A stretch of DNA of 5,738 nt, from positions 1 to 5,738 of the forward strand of contig JALORT010000318.1 of NCBI GenBank assembly GCA_025458755.1. Direction: 5' to 3'. The notes beneath the pieces were generated by a model. It made no database searches. It saw only the letters and a list, made by a program, of their open reading frames with translations, and had not been told where the DNA came from. Origin of the DNA: Methylotetracoccus sp. (GTDB lineage Bacteria; Pseudomonadota; Gammaproteobacteria; Methylococcales; Methylococcaceae). Position numbers and translations under genes: made by a program. Below, in pieces: positions 1 to 5,738 of the stretch. Positions within the stretch are counted from its first letter, which is position 1. Each line of letters opens with the position of its first letter.

Positions 1-21
1 CTGTGCGCGATCAAGGGGCAT
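1..21 (-). CDS. Possible start of the next minus-strand gene, cut by the left edge
   Basis: ATG at 21 opens seven codons (MPLDRAQ) that run off the window. A weak GGA lies six bases upstream, and the kinase stop is 40 bases before it, so co-transcription would be natural. No terminator is seen in the gap, which does contain a G8 run (43-50 on this strand) and the palindrome GGTATACC (37-44). Too short to identify. Confidence 0.22.
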
Positions 22-61
22 TTTCAATCCGCGGCCGGTATACCCCCCCCAACCCATCCGG

Positions 62-3000
62 TCATTCGACGGCGCATGCGCCGACGAGTTCCAGTAGTTC
101 CGCCATTTCCACCGGCTTCACGAGATGCCGGCTGAAGCCCGCCTCCCGAGAGCGCCGCAGGATTTCAGGCTCGGCGTAGCCGGTAACGGCGACCAAGACG
201 GCGCCTCGTGTTTCGGGGCACTGGCGCAGACGTTTCGCGACTTCGAATCCGTCCATCCCGGGCAGTCCGATATCGAGCAGCACCAACTGCGGACGAAAGA
301 CGCGGGCCGCTTCGATCGCACTTGGCCCGTCGCTTGCCTCGAGGACGTGGTGACCTTCGATGGTAAGCATCAAAGCCAGCGCCTGAGCCGCATCTTTGTT
401 GTCGTCGACCACCAGGATGCGCTTGGCTTCAGCCCGCAGCACCGAGGTCGGGGATGCGGACGGCACGTCAGCCGGCAAGGATGTCGGGATCGCCAACAGA
501 CGGGGTAAACGAACGATGAATTCGCTGCCCTGCCCAACGCCGCCGCTGCTTGCCTCGATGCTGCCGCCGTGCATTTCGACCAACTGTCGGGCGAGGCTCA
601 AGCCGATGCCGAGCCCGCCTTCCGCACGGTCCAGCGTCCGCACCCCTTGTGTGAAGACATCGAACACATGAGGCAGCAGATCCGCCGGAATCCCCATGCC
701 GTTGTCGGCGACCCGCAGCAGTACGCTGCTGCCCGTGCAGTCCACCTTGATGCGAATGTCGCCGTTGTCGTCGGTGTACTTCGCGGCATTGTGCAGCAGA
801 TTGGTGACGACTTGGACTAAACGGATCGGGTCCCCCGCCAGGTAGACCGGTTGCGGCGGCATCGCGACGTTGACTCGGTGCCGGCGAGCTTCAATCAGCG
901 GGAGGCTGGCCTCTATGGCCTGTTCCACGATGTCCGCGATGGACAGTATTTGCCGTTTCAAGGCGATCTGTCCGTGCGTGATTCTGGATACGTCGAGCAG
1001 GTCATCGATCAGCAGAGCCAGATGATCGACCTGCCGCCCGATGATATCGCGCGCCGCCAGCAGTTCCGGCGTCTTTGGACCCAGCCGGCGGAGTACGGCT
1101 GTGGCGTTGCGGATCGGGGCCAGCGGATTGCGAAGTTCATGGGACAGCATCGCGAGGAATTCGTTCTTCCTCGAGTCCGCCTCGCGCAAGGCGTGAACGG
1201 CCTGCTTCAACTCCTCGATGTCACTGTGCGTGCCCAACCATTTGACGATCCGGCCCTGCGGATCGCTGAGCGGCACCGCACGACTTTGAAACCAGTGGTA
1301 CGCGCCGTCGGCGCGGCGGATACGCAGTTCGGCTTCGAACATCGCCCCTGCTGCAGCCGCCTCACGCCATTGCTTCAAGGCCTGAAGGCGGTCGTCGCGG
1401 TGGACCAGGCGGAGCCAAAGACGGCCTAATTGAGCCTCCGCCGGAAGACCGGTATACCTCAGCCATTGCGGACTCAGGTAATCGCAGCGTCCGTTGGCTT
1501 CGCAGGTCCAAACCAGTTGCGGCAGCGCCTCAAAGAGTTGCCGCATATGAGCTTCGCTGGCGGCGAGGGCCGCCTCGGTCCGCACCAGGTCATCGATGTC
1601 CGTCACGGATCCCGCCCACTTTACAATCCGCCCCCCCGCATCGCGGACCGGCAGCGCGCGGGCGATAAACCAGCGGTAGGCGCCGTTTGCTCCCTTCAGC
1701 CGATGCCGGCTCTCGTAGAGCGTTCCATGACTCATTGCCGCACGCCAACTCCGCGCGGCGCCGGGCGCATCTTCGGGATGCAACGCCTGTTGCCATCCTT
1801 GTCCAAAGGTCTCAGCTGCGGTCATGCCGGTGAAGCTGTACCATGACTCGCTGGCAAAGGTATTGTTGCCTTGAGGATCGCCTTCGAAAGTCAGGGAAGG
1901 GACCGCCTGAATCATCGTCCGGAACCTTGCTTCGCTGGCGCGCAGCGCCTCCTCGGCGCGCTTGAGGGCTGTGATGTCGAGAAAAGCGCCGACGGCGCCG
2001 CGGGGTTGTCCTTGTTCGTCGAACAGCGGCGCGGCACTGCTGTAAAGGGTGATGGTCCGGGCGTCCGCCTGCACGACATCAACGATCTGGCCGGTGACCG
2101 TTTCACCTCGTACCGCCTGCTGCATCGGCAGTTCGTGCACCGCCAACTCGCGCCCGTCCTCAAAGATTTTGCATCGCGCCGGATCATCCGCATGGCGGGA
2201 AGACTCCTCGGCGGCGAGGATGCCCAACATGGTCTGATAGGCCGGGTTGCCTCGAATCCGCTCGGCGTCGGGGTCCTCGGCGATGGCCAGACCGATCGGG
2301 GCGGTCGCGAGAACCGTCTCCAGTTCCCGAATACGCCGCTGCAGATCTTGATTAAGCTGCGCAATCTGTCGTTCCGTCTGCTTGCGTTCCGTGATGTCCT
2401 GCGTCGTCCCGAATGCGCCCCGGAGTTGACCATTCGGATCGAATTCGAGTTCGGCGCGCTCCCGTACCCACCGTATCTGGCCGTCGACGATGATCCGGAA
2501 TTCAATGTGGTAGCACGTCCCGTGCAGCGCCGCACTCCAATCGCGATGCACGTGTTCGCGGTCCTCGGGATGGACGGTCGCCAGGAAACGTTCGTACGTC
2601 AGCGGCCGCCCGCGCGGAATGCCGAAAATACGATGGTTCTCGGGCGACCAGCGCAGCTTGTAGGGCCGAAGATCGAGCCGCCAGCTGCCGATCTGTCCAA
2701 TCGTCTGCGCCTGCTCCAGATCCGTTTGACTGTGGCGTAATGCACGCTCGACGCGCTTTTGAGCGGAGATATCCAGGTGGGTCACGATCACGCCGCCGGC
2801 TTCCGCCGTGGGCCGGAGCGCGTGCATCAGAAACCAGCGCTCGTTGTCGCCCAGATGACACGGATACTCCAGCGAAAAGCGGCTTCGCTCGCCGCGCAAC
2901 ACGGACTCGATCCCCCGTAACGCCTTCCGCGCGAGGGTATCGCCTGATGCGACAGCATTCTTGCAAGCTGCCAGGTAGTCGGCACCCACCTCGTACTGGT

Positions 3001-3709
3001 CGGAACAGCCGCCATGTTCCCGGCCGAACTGTCGCCAAGGCTCGTTCACGGCGCAGATAATGCCGTGGGCATCGAGCACCGCGATATGCGCCGGCAATGA
3101 ATCAAGCACCCCTTGCTTGAATTGTTCGCTGGCGCGCAACGCCTGCTCCAGCTGCTTTCGTTGGGTGATGTCTTCGGCGATGCCGGTGATGCGGCGAACC
3201 TCGCCGGAAGCGCCCAGGATCAGTGAGCCGCGGTCTCTGATCCAGCGCGTCTGGCCGTCGGGTCGGAGTATTCTGAATTCCACGTCGTACCGGCCTCGTC
3301 CCGGGGCGGACACCCAGTTCTCGAACGCTTGCTCGACCGCCGCGCGATCCTCGGGGTGAATCGACTCGGTCCAGAGCCTCGGGTTACGGTACAGGTCTTC
3401 TGGAGCTCGGTCCCAGATGTCTTGAAACGCCGGACTGACGTAGAGCACCCGTTCGGGGTCGAGCGCCGTCATCCAGAACACATGGTCGATCGTCTCGGCG
3501 ATTTGGCGAAAGCGCTGTTCGCTTTCCAGCAACTCAGCCTCCGCCGTTTTGCGGGCGCTGATGTCCAGCACTTGAGCGACAAAGCCACGGACCGTACCGG
3601 CTTCGTCCCGGTCCGGCGTATAGCTCACGGACATCCAACGCCTGCCGCCCCGGGCGTAAGGGATTTCCTGTTCGTAGGCGACACATTCCCCCGCCAACGC
3701 CCGTCGCAT
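62..3709 (-). CDS. Kinase part of split hybrid sensor histidine kinase: PAS x6.5, HisKA, HATPase_c, receiver
   Basis: The frame encodes 1,215 residues if read from ATG 3709. Residues 1-54 are only the second half of a PAS domain. Six full PAS domains follow at about 64-184, 197-318, 330-443, 461-583, 593-712 and 719-838, most ending in a DIT/DIS-type motif and separated by helical linkers (ALRASE-type). HisKA lies at about 847-912, with the phospho-accepting histidine H857 in LSHELRNPL. HATPase_c spans about 955-1069 with N-box HNAAKYT (N974), G1 DNGMGIP (D1002), an F-box (FDVFTQG) and G2 GGLGIGLSLA. The C-terminal receiver (1096-1212) has D1102/D1103, phospho-acceptor D1146 in LLDIGLPG, T1176 and K1198, so the phosphorelay chemistry looks complete. 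By family knowledge it autophosphorylates on His and passes the phosphate to Asp. The signals are unknown. No membrane segment is visible. ATG 3709 is unlikely to be a natural start: it sits inside a PAS domain with no nearby Shine-Dalgarno. Confidence 0.88.
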   Translation of the reverse strand: MRRALAGECVAYEQEIPYARGGRRWMSVSYTPDRDEAGTVRGFVAQVLDISARKTAEAELLESEQRFRQIAETIDHVFWMTALDPERVLYVSPAFQDIWDRAPEDLYRNPRLWTESIHPEDRAAVEQAFENWVSAPGRGRYDVEFRILRPDGQTRWIRDRGSLILGASGEVRRITGIAEDITQRKQLEQALRASEQFKQGVLDSLPAHIAVLDAHGIICAVNEPWRQFGREHGGCSDQYEVGADYLAACKNAVASGDTLARKALRGIESVLRGERSRFSLEYPCHLGDNERWFLMHALRPTAEAGGVIVTHLDISAQKRVERALRHSQTDLEQAQTIGQIGSWRLDLRPYKLRWSPENHRIFGIPRGRPLTYERFLATVHPEDREHVHRDWSAALHGTCYHIEFRIIVDGQIRWVRERAELEFDPNGQLRGAFGTTQDITERKQTERQIAQLNQDLQRRIRELETVLATAPIGLAIAEDPDAERIRGNPAYQTMLGILAAEESSRHADDPARCKIFEDGRELAVHELPMQQAVRGETVTGQIVDVVQADARTITLYSSAAPLFDEQGQPRGAVGAFLDITALKRAEEALRASEARFRTMIQAVPSLTFEGDPQGNNTFASESWYSFTGMTAAETFGQGWQQALHPEDAPGAARSWRAAMSHGTLYESRHRLKGANGAYRWFIARALPVRDAGGRIVKWAGSVTDIDDLVRTEAALAASEAHMRQLFEALPQLVWTCEANGRCDYLSPQWLRYTGLPAEAQLGRLWLRLVHRDDRLQALKQWREAAAAGAMFEAELRIRRADGAYHWFQSRAVPLSDPQGRIVKWLGTHSDIEELKQAVHALREADSRKNEFLAMLSHELRNPLAPIRNATAVLRRLGPKTPELLAARDIIGRQVDHLALLIDDLLDVSRITHGQIALKRQILSIADIVEQAIEASLPLIEARRHRVNVAMPPQPVYLAGDPIRLVQVVTNLLHNAAKYTDDNGDIRIKVDCTGSSVLLRVADNGMGIPADLLPHVFDVFTQGVRTLDRAEGGLGIGLSLARQLVEMHGGSIEASSGGVGQGSEFIVRLPRLLAIPTSLPADVPSASPTSVLRAEAKRILVVDDNKDAAQALALMLTIEGHHVLEASDGPSAIEAARVFRPQLVLLDIGLPGMDGFEVAKRLRQCPETRGAVLVAVTGYAEPEILRRSREAGFSRHLVKPVEMAELLELVGACAVE
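70..83. repeat. 14-base perfect palindrome at the kinase 3' end
   Basis: CGGCGCATGCGCCG overlaps the final codons of the kinase frame, just before its stop at 62-64. With one symmetric mismatch the dyad extends to 67-86. In RNA it would fold as a five-pair GC stem with a CATG loop. No T-run follows, so it is not a standard terminator. It may slow 3' decay or be coincidental in GC-rich code. Confidence 0.35.
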
Positions 3710-4842
3710 GTAGGGCTGAACGATTTTCCAGGCAGCTCCTGCACATCTTCCGGTGCGATGCCGAGCAGCCGCTGGTAGCTCCGGTTGACGCTCCGATAGC
3801 GTCCCTCGGCGTCGACATAGGAGATCAGCGCCGGCGCCGAATCCATGATCAACCGGAGTTCGCTCTCGCGACGTTGCAGCGCCTCCTCAGCCTGCTTTCG
3901 TCGCGTGATATCTCTGACGAAGACCAGGATGCCGCGGCCTCGACCCGTCTGGCACGGGGCCGCGGCGACTTCAACGTCCACGCAGATACCGTCGACACGG
4001 ACGAACCTTTCCTCGACCGCCTGCGCCGCTTGTCCGAGCTCAAGAATCCGACGTATTCGGTCCCGGACAACGGCGTGATAGTCCGGATGGATGAAGTCTA
4101 GGGGCGAACGCCCCAGAATCTCCTTGGCGGTGCCCGCGCCGAGGAGTTCAACGTACCCGCGGTTGACGTACACCAGACGATTGTTGAAGTTGATGCCCAC
4201 GGCCTCCGGCGCGAGATCGACCAAACGCCGATAAAGGCAAGGCAGATGGCGGACTGAGTCGCATGCGAGCGCTTCAGGGAGATATCCGGCCATCGGATGA
4301 TGCCCTTCGGTGGTCCCGCCGGTTTCGCTGACGGCGGCGGAAGACCGCAGCTTGCCGAACGACGCGATCTGGTTCTCGGGCGATGGGTGGGAAGGAGGCT
4401 GCGCCGACTGGTGTCGTTCGAGTTCCTGACAGCGCCGTTCGGCTCGGGATAGACGAGCCAGTACGCGCGTGTAGGCGACCAGTTCCTCGATGCTGGCATC
4501 GGGCCTGATCCAGGCATCGGCTGCGACAGGGGAGGGCGCCTCGGCCGTAGCGCCGACTCGCAGCGTCAGCATCGTAGCGCCGCGGGCATGAGACGAGATG
4601 CGCCGCAAGAGTTCACTGTCCCTTTTCTCCCCGTCGTCACAAATCAACACGACCGCCGGCGGATCACTGACTAAGGTTTCGAGTGCCGCAGACCCGTTGT
4701 CCGGGGCACTCACGAAAAATCCCGCTCGAGACAGGGCGTGCGCTCTCGCCCGGCGGGTTGTGGCATCGGGGTCGGCAACCAGCACCAGGGGTCCGGTGCT
4801 GCTGTTCGTGACCCGATCAGCTGAATCGGGGAGAGTGATCAA
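3625..4842 (-). CDS. N-terminal part of split hybrid kinase: pseudo-receiver plus PAS
   Basis: This frame gives 405 residues from a TTG at 4842, the first possible start after an in-frame stop at 4849-4851. Shine-Dalgarno support is weak (GAAAG three bases upstream). Residues about 19-133 look like a response-regulator receiver (LVLVADPD, then a hydrophobic strand VVLIC, then AWIRPDAS), but the key residues are not canonical. Residues about 134-200 are a charged, low-complexity linker. Residues about 202-317 are a PAS domain (NRLVYVNRGYVELLG, ending FVRDITRRK). A helical linker (ALQRRESELR) leads to a second PAS that starts at residue about 327 and follows the family up to V367 or so. The last 30 or so residues (from about 373) are out of frame and resemble no PAS. 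Alone the product would be a cytoplasmic sensor without kinase activity. I see no membrane segments. It overlaps the kinase half by 85 bases in another frame. Confidence 0.8.
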   Translation of the reverse strand: MITLPDSADRVTNSSTGPLVLVADPDATTRRARAHALSRAGFFVSAPDNGSAALETLVSDPPAVVLICDDGEKRDSELLRRISSHARGATMLTLRVGATAEAPSPVAADAWIRPDASIEELVAYTRVLARLSRAERRCQELERHQSAQPPSHPSPENQIASFGKLRSSAAVSETGGTTEGHHPMAGYLPEALACDSVRHLPCLYRRLVDLAPEAVGINFNNRLVYVNRGYVELLGAGTAKEILGRSPLDFIHPDYHAVVRDRIRRILELGQAAQAVEERFVRVDGICVDVEVAAAPCQTGRGRGILVFVRDITRRKQAEEALQRRESELRLIMDSAPALISYVDAEGRYRSVNRSYQRLLGIAPEDVQELPGKSFSPTCDGRWRGNVSPTNRKSLTPGAAGVGCP

Positions 4843-5160
4843 GAGCTTTCAGGTTGGCCGTGTGGGTGATGATGGCGGCGTGGTCGAGCGCTGCTCCTCG
4901 CCGAGCGGCGGCGGCATGGCACAAACGTCATACGCAAGTAAGATGGACGTTCGGTTTTTCTGTCTATTGCTCGGCCATGAGAGCGTCATTGTGTCATGCC
5001 GACGACAAAACCGGCATCCCCTCGGGATGACTGCAGGAGTTTCTCGGCCCATCGCTACCTGCAGTGCGGAGTCCAGTCCGGAAGGGTGACTCGAGACGCC
5101 GCTCAATCAAAGGACAGTATCCGAAAGTCGGTGGGATCGCCCGCGTGGCGTATTCTTCGA
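4843..5160. other. Intergenic region between kinase locus and DUF2934-like gene
   Basis: The 318 bases contain no reading frame I would call a gene. The minus-strand frame ending at 4849 and the plus-strand frame ending at 5089 resemble no protein and have no Shine-Dalgarno. The stretch 4921-4975 is less GC-rich than its surroundings and may hold the kinase promoter. On the minus strand TAGACA (4961-4966) matches five of six bases of a -35 box, but no good -10 follows at the right distance. CTGCAGG (5031-5037) and CCTGCAG (5058-5064) form an inverted repeat with a 20-base spacer. A compact hairpin lies at 5015-5029. Confidence 0.5.
5015..5029 (-). terminator. Weak terminator-like hairpin after the DUF2934-like gene
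   Basis: The minus strand reads CATCCC, loop GAG, GGGATG, a perfect six-pair stem, followed four bases later by TTTT. It lies about 130 bases past the stop of the small gene and before the kinase start. It could end that transcript and separate the two genes. The stem is short and the T-run is brief and displaced, so the call is tentative. Confidence 0.25.
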
Positions 5161-5466
5161 CTATCGCGGCCGCCGTCTGCTGCCGTGGTTGTCCGTGACG
5201 GTCAGGCCGGCATCGGGCATTGTCCCCTCTTTCTCCTCACGAGGATGCAGCGGGCGTCGATGGATCGCCCGAAGCTCGGCTTCGGCTTGAATCCAGTCGG
5301 TGCTTTCAGGACCCACCACGCAGCCCCGAATTTGCGCTTTGGAGCAGGCCAGCCTGGCGATCAGCAAATTGTGGAGTTCGGCGTCGGGATCGCCTTTTGT
5401 TCGGATCTGTTCCGCCAGAACGCCCAAGGCCCCGGTGTCCCGAATCGTGGTGTTGTTTTCAGCCAT
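5161..5466 (-). CDS. Small DUF2934-like protein
   Basis: The 101-residue protein starts at ATG 5466. I prefer this to an upstream in-frame start at 5508 because GAGG lies eight bases before the ATG, whereas the upstream extension would translate a hairpin and the Shine-Dalgarno. Residues about 31-66 resemble the short DUF2934 domain: a helix (LHNLLIARLA), an RG pair (R47, G48), then DWIQAEAEL (57-65), the most recognisable signature. The N-terminal 30 residues are polar. The tail from about 70 is charged, ends in basic RRRPR, and is probably disordered. There is no signal peptide or membrane segment, so it is likely cytoplasmic. The function of DUF2934 proteins is not established to my knowledge, and I assign none. 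It lies 318 bases upstream of the kinase on the same strand, probably as a separate transcription unit. Confidence 0.72.
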   Translation of the reverse strand: MAENNTTIRDTGALGVLAEQIRTKGDPDAELHNLLIARLACSKAQIRGCVVGPESTDWIQAEAELRAIHRRPLHPREEKEGTMPDAGLTVTDNHGSRRRPR

Positions 5467-5474
5467 GATAGAAA

Positions 5475-5478
5475 CCTC
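5475..5478 (-). promoter_or_regulatory. Shine-Dalgarno of the DUF2934-like gene
   Basis: The minus strand reads GAGG followed by eight bases and ATG (5466). This spacing fixes the start and argues against the longer reading from 5508. The site lies directly beside a GC-rich hairpin (5481-5496), so access to it could depend on folding. Confidence 0.65.
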
Positions 5479-5480
5479 GG

Positions 5481-5496
5481 TGGGCCGAAAGGCCCA
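5481..5496 (-). promoter_or_regulatory. Hairpin in the leader of the DUF2934-like gene
   Basis: On the minus strand TGGGCC, loop TTTC, GGCCCA forms a perfect six-pair stem two bases upstream of the Shine-Dalgarno. No T-run follows, so it is not a typical intrinsic terminator. It could tune translation initiation or mRNA stability. The dyad is seen in the sequence; a regulatory role is inference. Confidence 0.4.
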
Positions 5497-5585
5497 ACCA
5501 CTCCCCACGGAACGAAGGGAACAACAGCGTCGCGACCGCCGCTCCCGATATTTTGCGGGGTGCGGAACATCCCGCCCAATTTCGC

Positions 5586-5591
5586 ACTATA
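5586..5591 (-). promoter_or_regulatory. Candidate -10 box for the DUF2934-like gene
   Basis: The minus strand carries TATAGT, five of six matches to the sigma-70 -10 consensus, about 120 bases before the ATG. A TTGCGA element lies upstream, but only 14 bases away, shorter than the usual 16-18, so the -35 is poor and an activator may be needed. The opposite strand reads a perfect TATAAT at 5588-5593 in the same spot, flanked by GCAC and GTGC. A divergent promoter is therefore equally possible. Confidence 0.3.
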
Positions 5592-5625
5592 ATGTGCTGC
5601 TTCCATCGCAAGCGTCATCCGTACG

Positions 5626-5635
5626 ACTACGTAGT
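5626..5635. promoter_or_regulatory. Palindrome ACTACGTAGT, possible operator
   Basis: A perfect 10-base palindrome is centred about 40 bases upstream of the minus-strand -10 candidate, around position -50 relative to the predicted start. That is where dimeric activators often bind. The palindrome is visible; its role is inferred only from position. Confidence 0.25.
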
Positions 5636-5701
5636 GGACGTCGGGTGACCCGGAGCGGCGAACACTGGAATGACTGGTCCGACGCGTCGCTGAGTGCAGC
5701 C

Positions 5702-5719
5702 GATGAGAACGATCTCATC
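5702..5719. repeat. Perfect dyad GATGAGA-ACGA-TCTCATC
   Basis: Seven-base arms flank a four-base centre. A second dyad follows at once (CCGCG, TCCCT, CGCGG at 5719-5733) and then ATTT near the window end. The pair may be RNA hairpins or a protein site; the context beyond 5738 is missing. Confidence 0.35.
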
Positions 5720-5738
5720 CGCGTCCCTCGCGGGATTT
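5703..5738 (+). CDS. Possible start of a plus-strand gene cut by the window edge
   Basis: ATG at 5703 opens 12 codons (MRTISSASLAGF) that run off the right edge. They could begin a signal peptide: one Arg near the start, then small and hydrophobic residues. There is no clear Shine-Dalgarno, and the ATG sits inside a perfect dyad (5702-5719), which weakens the case. A divergent arrangement with the small gene would fit the perfect plus-strand TATAAT at 5588-5593. Too short to identify. Confidence 0.2.
   Translation, partial: MRTISSASLAGF

Larger units (their letters stand above)
62..4842 (-). pseudogene. Disrupted multi-PAS hybrid histidine kinase (whole locus)
   Basis: Two overlapping minus-strand open frames (3625-4842 and 62-3709) together encode one continuous domain series: pseudo-receiver, PAS1, PAS2, PAS3 to PAS8, HisKA, HATPase_c, receiver. 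PAS2 is cut in half. Its N-terminal half (DAEGRYRSVN, then GIAPEDV) is in the first frame. Its C-terminal half (QPYMRRALAGE, then RRWMSVSY and the closing LDISARK) is in the second. Neither half is a complete fold alone, and the second frame has no start before ATG 3709, which lies inside the PAS domain. An intact protein would be about 1,600 residues. The sequence shows the frame change directly. That the gene is inactivated is inference: an assembly or sequencing error gives the same picture, and the lack of any other lesion in more than 1,200 codons points to a very recent event or an error. Confidence 0.62.
5497..5702. other. Upstream region of the DUF2934-like gene
   Basis: No convincing gene is present. 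The part below about 5580 would be the long leader of the small gene. On the minus strand it includes GCGGG (5575-5571) and CCCGC (5559-5555), which could pair right after the predicted transcription start. Above the -10 candidate lies a perfect 10-base palindrome, ACTACGTAGT (5626-5635). The minus-strand frames entering from the right edge close within about 50 codons and resemble nothing I recognise. Confidence 0.45.

Noticed and set aside
43..50. C8 run near the left edge
   Set aside because: A homopolymer between genes could be phase-variable, but it lies in neither a clear promoter nor a reading frame, so there is no case for it.
851..1429. 192-codon open frame on the plus strand
   Set aside because: It is antisense to HisKA, part of HATPase_c and PAS8, whose motifs are unmistakable. 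No independent support for coding.
1871..2740. 289-codon open frame on the plus strand
   Set aside because: It lies antisense to clear PAS coding sequence with well-ordered motifs. Its translation resembles no family and is explained by GC-rich codon bias on the opposite strand.
3722..3730. Programmed -1 frameshifting at GGAAAATC to join the two kinase halves
   Set aside because: A -1 slip here would join the frames, but the site is not a good heptamer, only the A-site pairing survives, and the repaired PAS would still be about eight residues short.
1913..3910. Degenerate DNA repeats (around 1930-1978, 3125-3172 and 3862-3910)
   Set aside because: They encode the recurring helical linkers and DIT motifs between PAS domains, so they are explained by protein repetition and are not a CRISPR or mobile repeat.
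4916..5089. Plus-strand 57-codon frame from ATG 4916
   Set aside because: A short hydrophobic stretch gave a hint of a membrane peptide, but there is no Shine-Dalgarno and no family resemblance.
4849..5106. 85-codon minus-strand frame in the kinase frame, ending two codons before the TTG start
   Set aside because: It starts with TTG without Shine-Dalgarno, is rich in Pro, Ser and Arg, and shows no domain. Most likely non-coding.
4996..5592. 198-codon open frame on the plus strand
   Set aside because: It covers the DUF2934-like gene in antisense and its leader, has no good Shine-Dalgarno and no recognisable motif.

Overview
The window holds one very large minus-strand signalling locus (62-4842), a small minus-strand gene (5161-5466) and two intergenic stretches. 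The DNA is visibly GC-rich. The kinase architecture and the DUF2934-like small protein suggest an environmental, probably proteobacterial, chromosome. I cannot name a genus from the sequence.

The large locus reads as one hybrid sensor histidine kinase. From the N-terminus it has a degenerate receiver-like domain, eight PAS domains joined by short helical linkers, a HisKA dimerisation/phosphotransfer domain, a HATPase_c domain and an intact C-terminal receiver. It is split in two. Frame 1 runs from a TTG at 4842 and leaves the PAS fold around 3742-3724, halfway through PAS domain 2. The second half of that same PAS domain continues in another frame that is open to the stop at 62. The lesion is net 3k+1 missing bases, either one base in an A4 run or about 25 bases. 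The two open frames overlap at 3625-3709. The catalytic part shows no further damage, so this is a recent pseudogene, a strain-specific split, or a sequence error.

Upstream of the kinase, 4843-5160 has no convincing gene. It contains a weak terminator-like hairpin and a weak promoter-like element. The small gene at 5161-5466 encodes a 101-residue protein with a DUF2934-like core. It has a good Shine-Dalgarno and a leader of about 110 bases that can form hairpins, with a -10-like box at 5586-5591. The right end (5592-5738) carries several short dyads and, at the edge, a possible plus-strand start. At the left edge, 40 bases past the kinase stop, there may be the first codons of a further minus-strand gene.

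If intact, the kinase would integrate several PAS signals into autophosphorylation at the HisKA histidine, with transfer to its own C-terminal receiver and onward to an unseen phosphotransfer protein or regulator. No DNA-binding or enzymatic output domain is present. I saw no mobile element, CRISPR array, rRNA or tRNA, and nothing that demands a new system. The most notable points are the split PAS domain, the pseudo-receiver at the N-terminus and the structured leader of the small gene.
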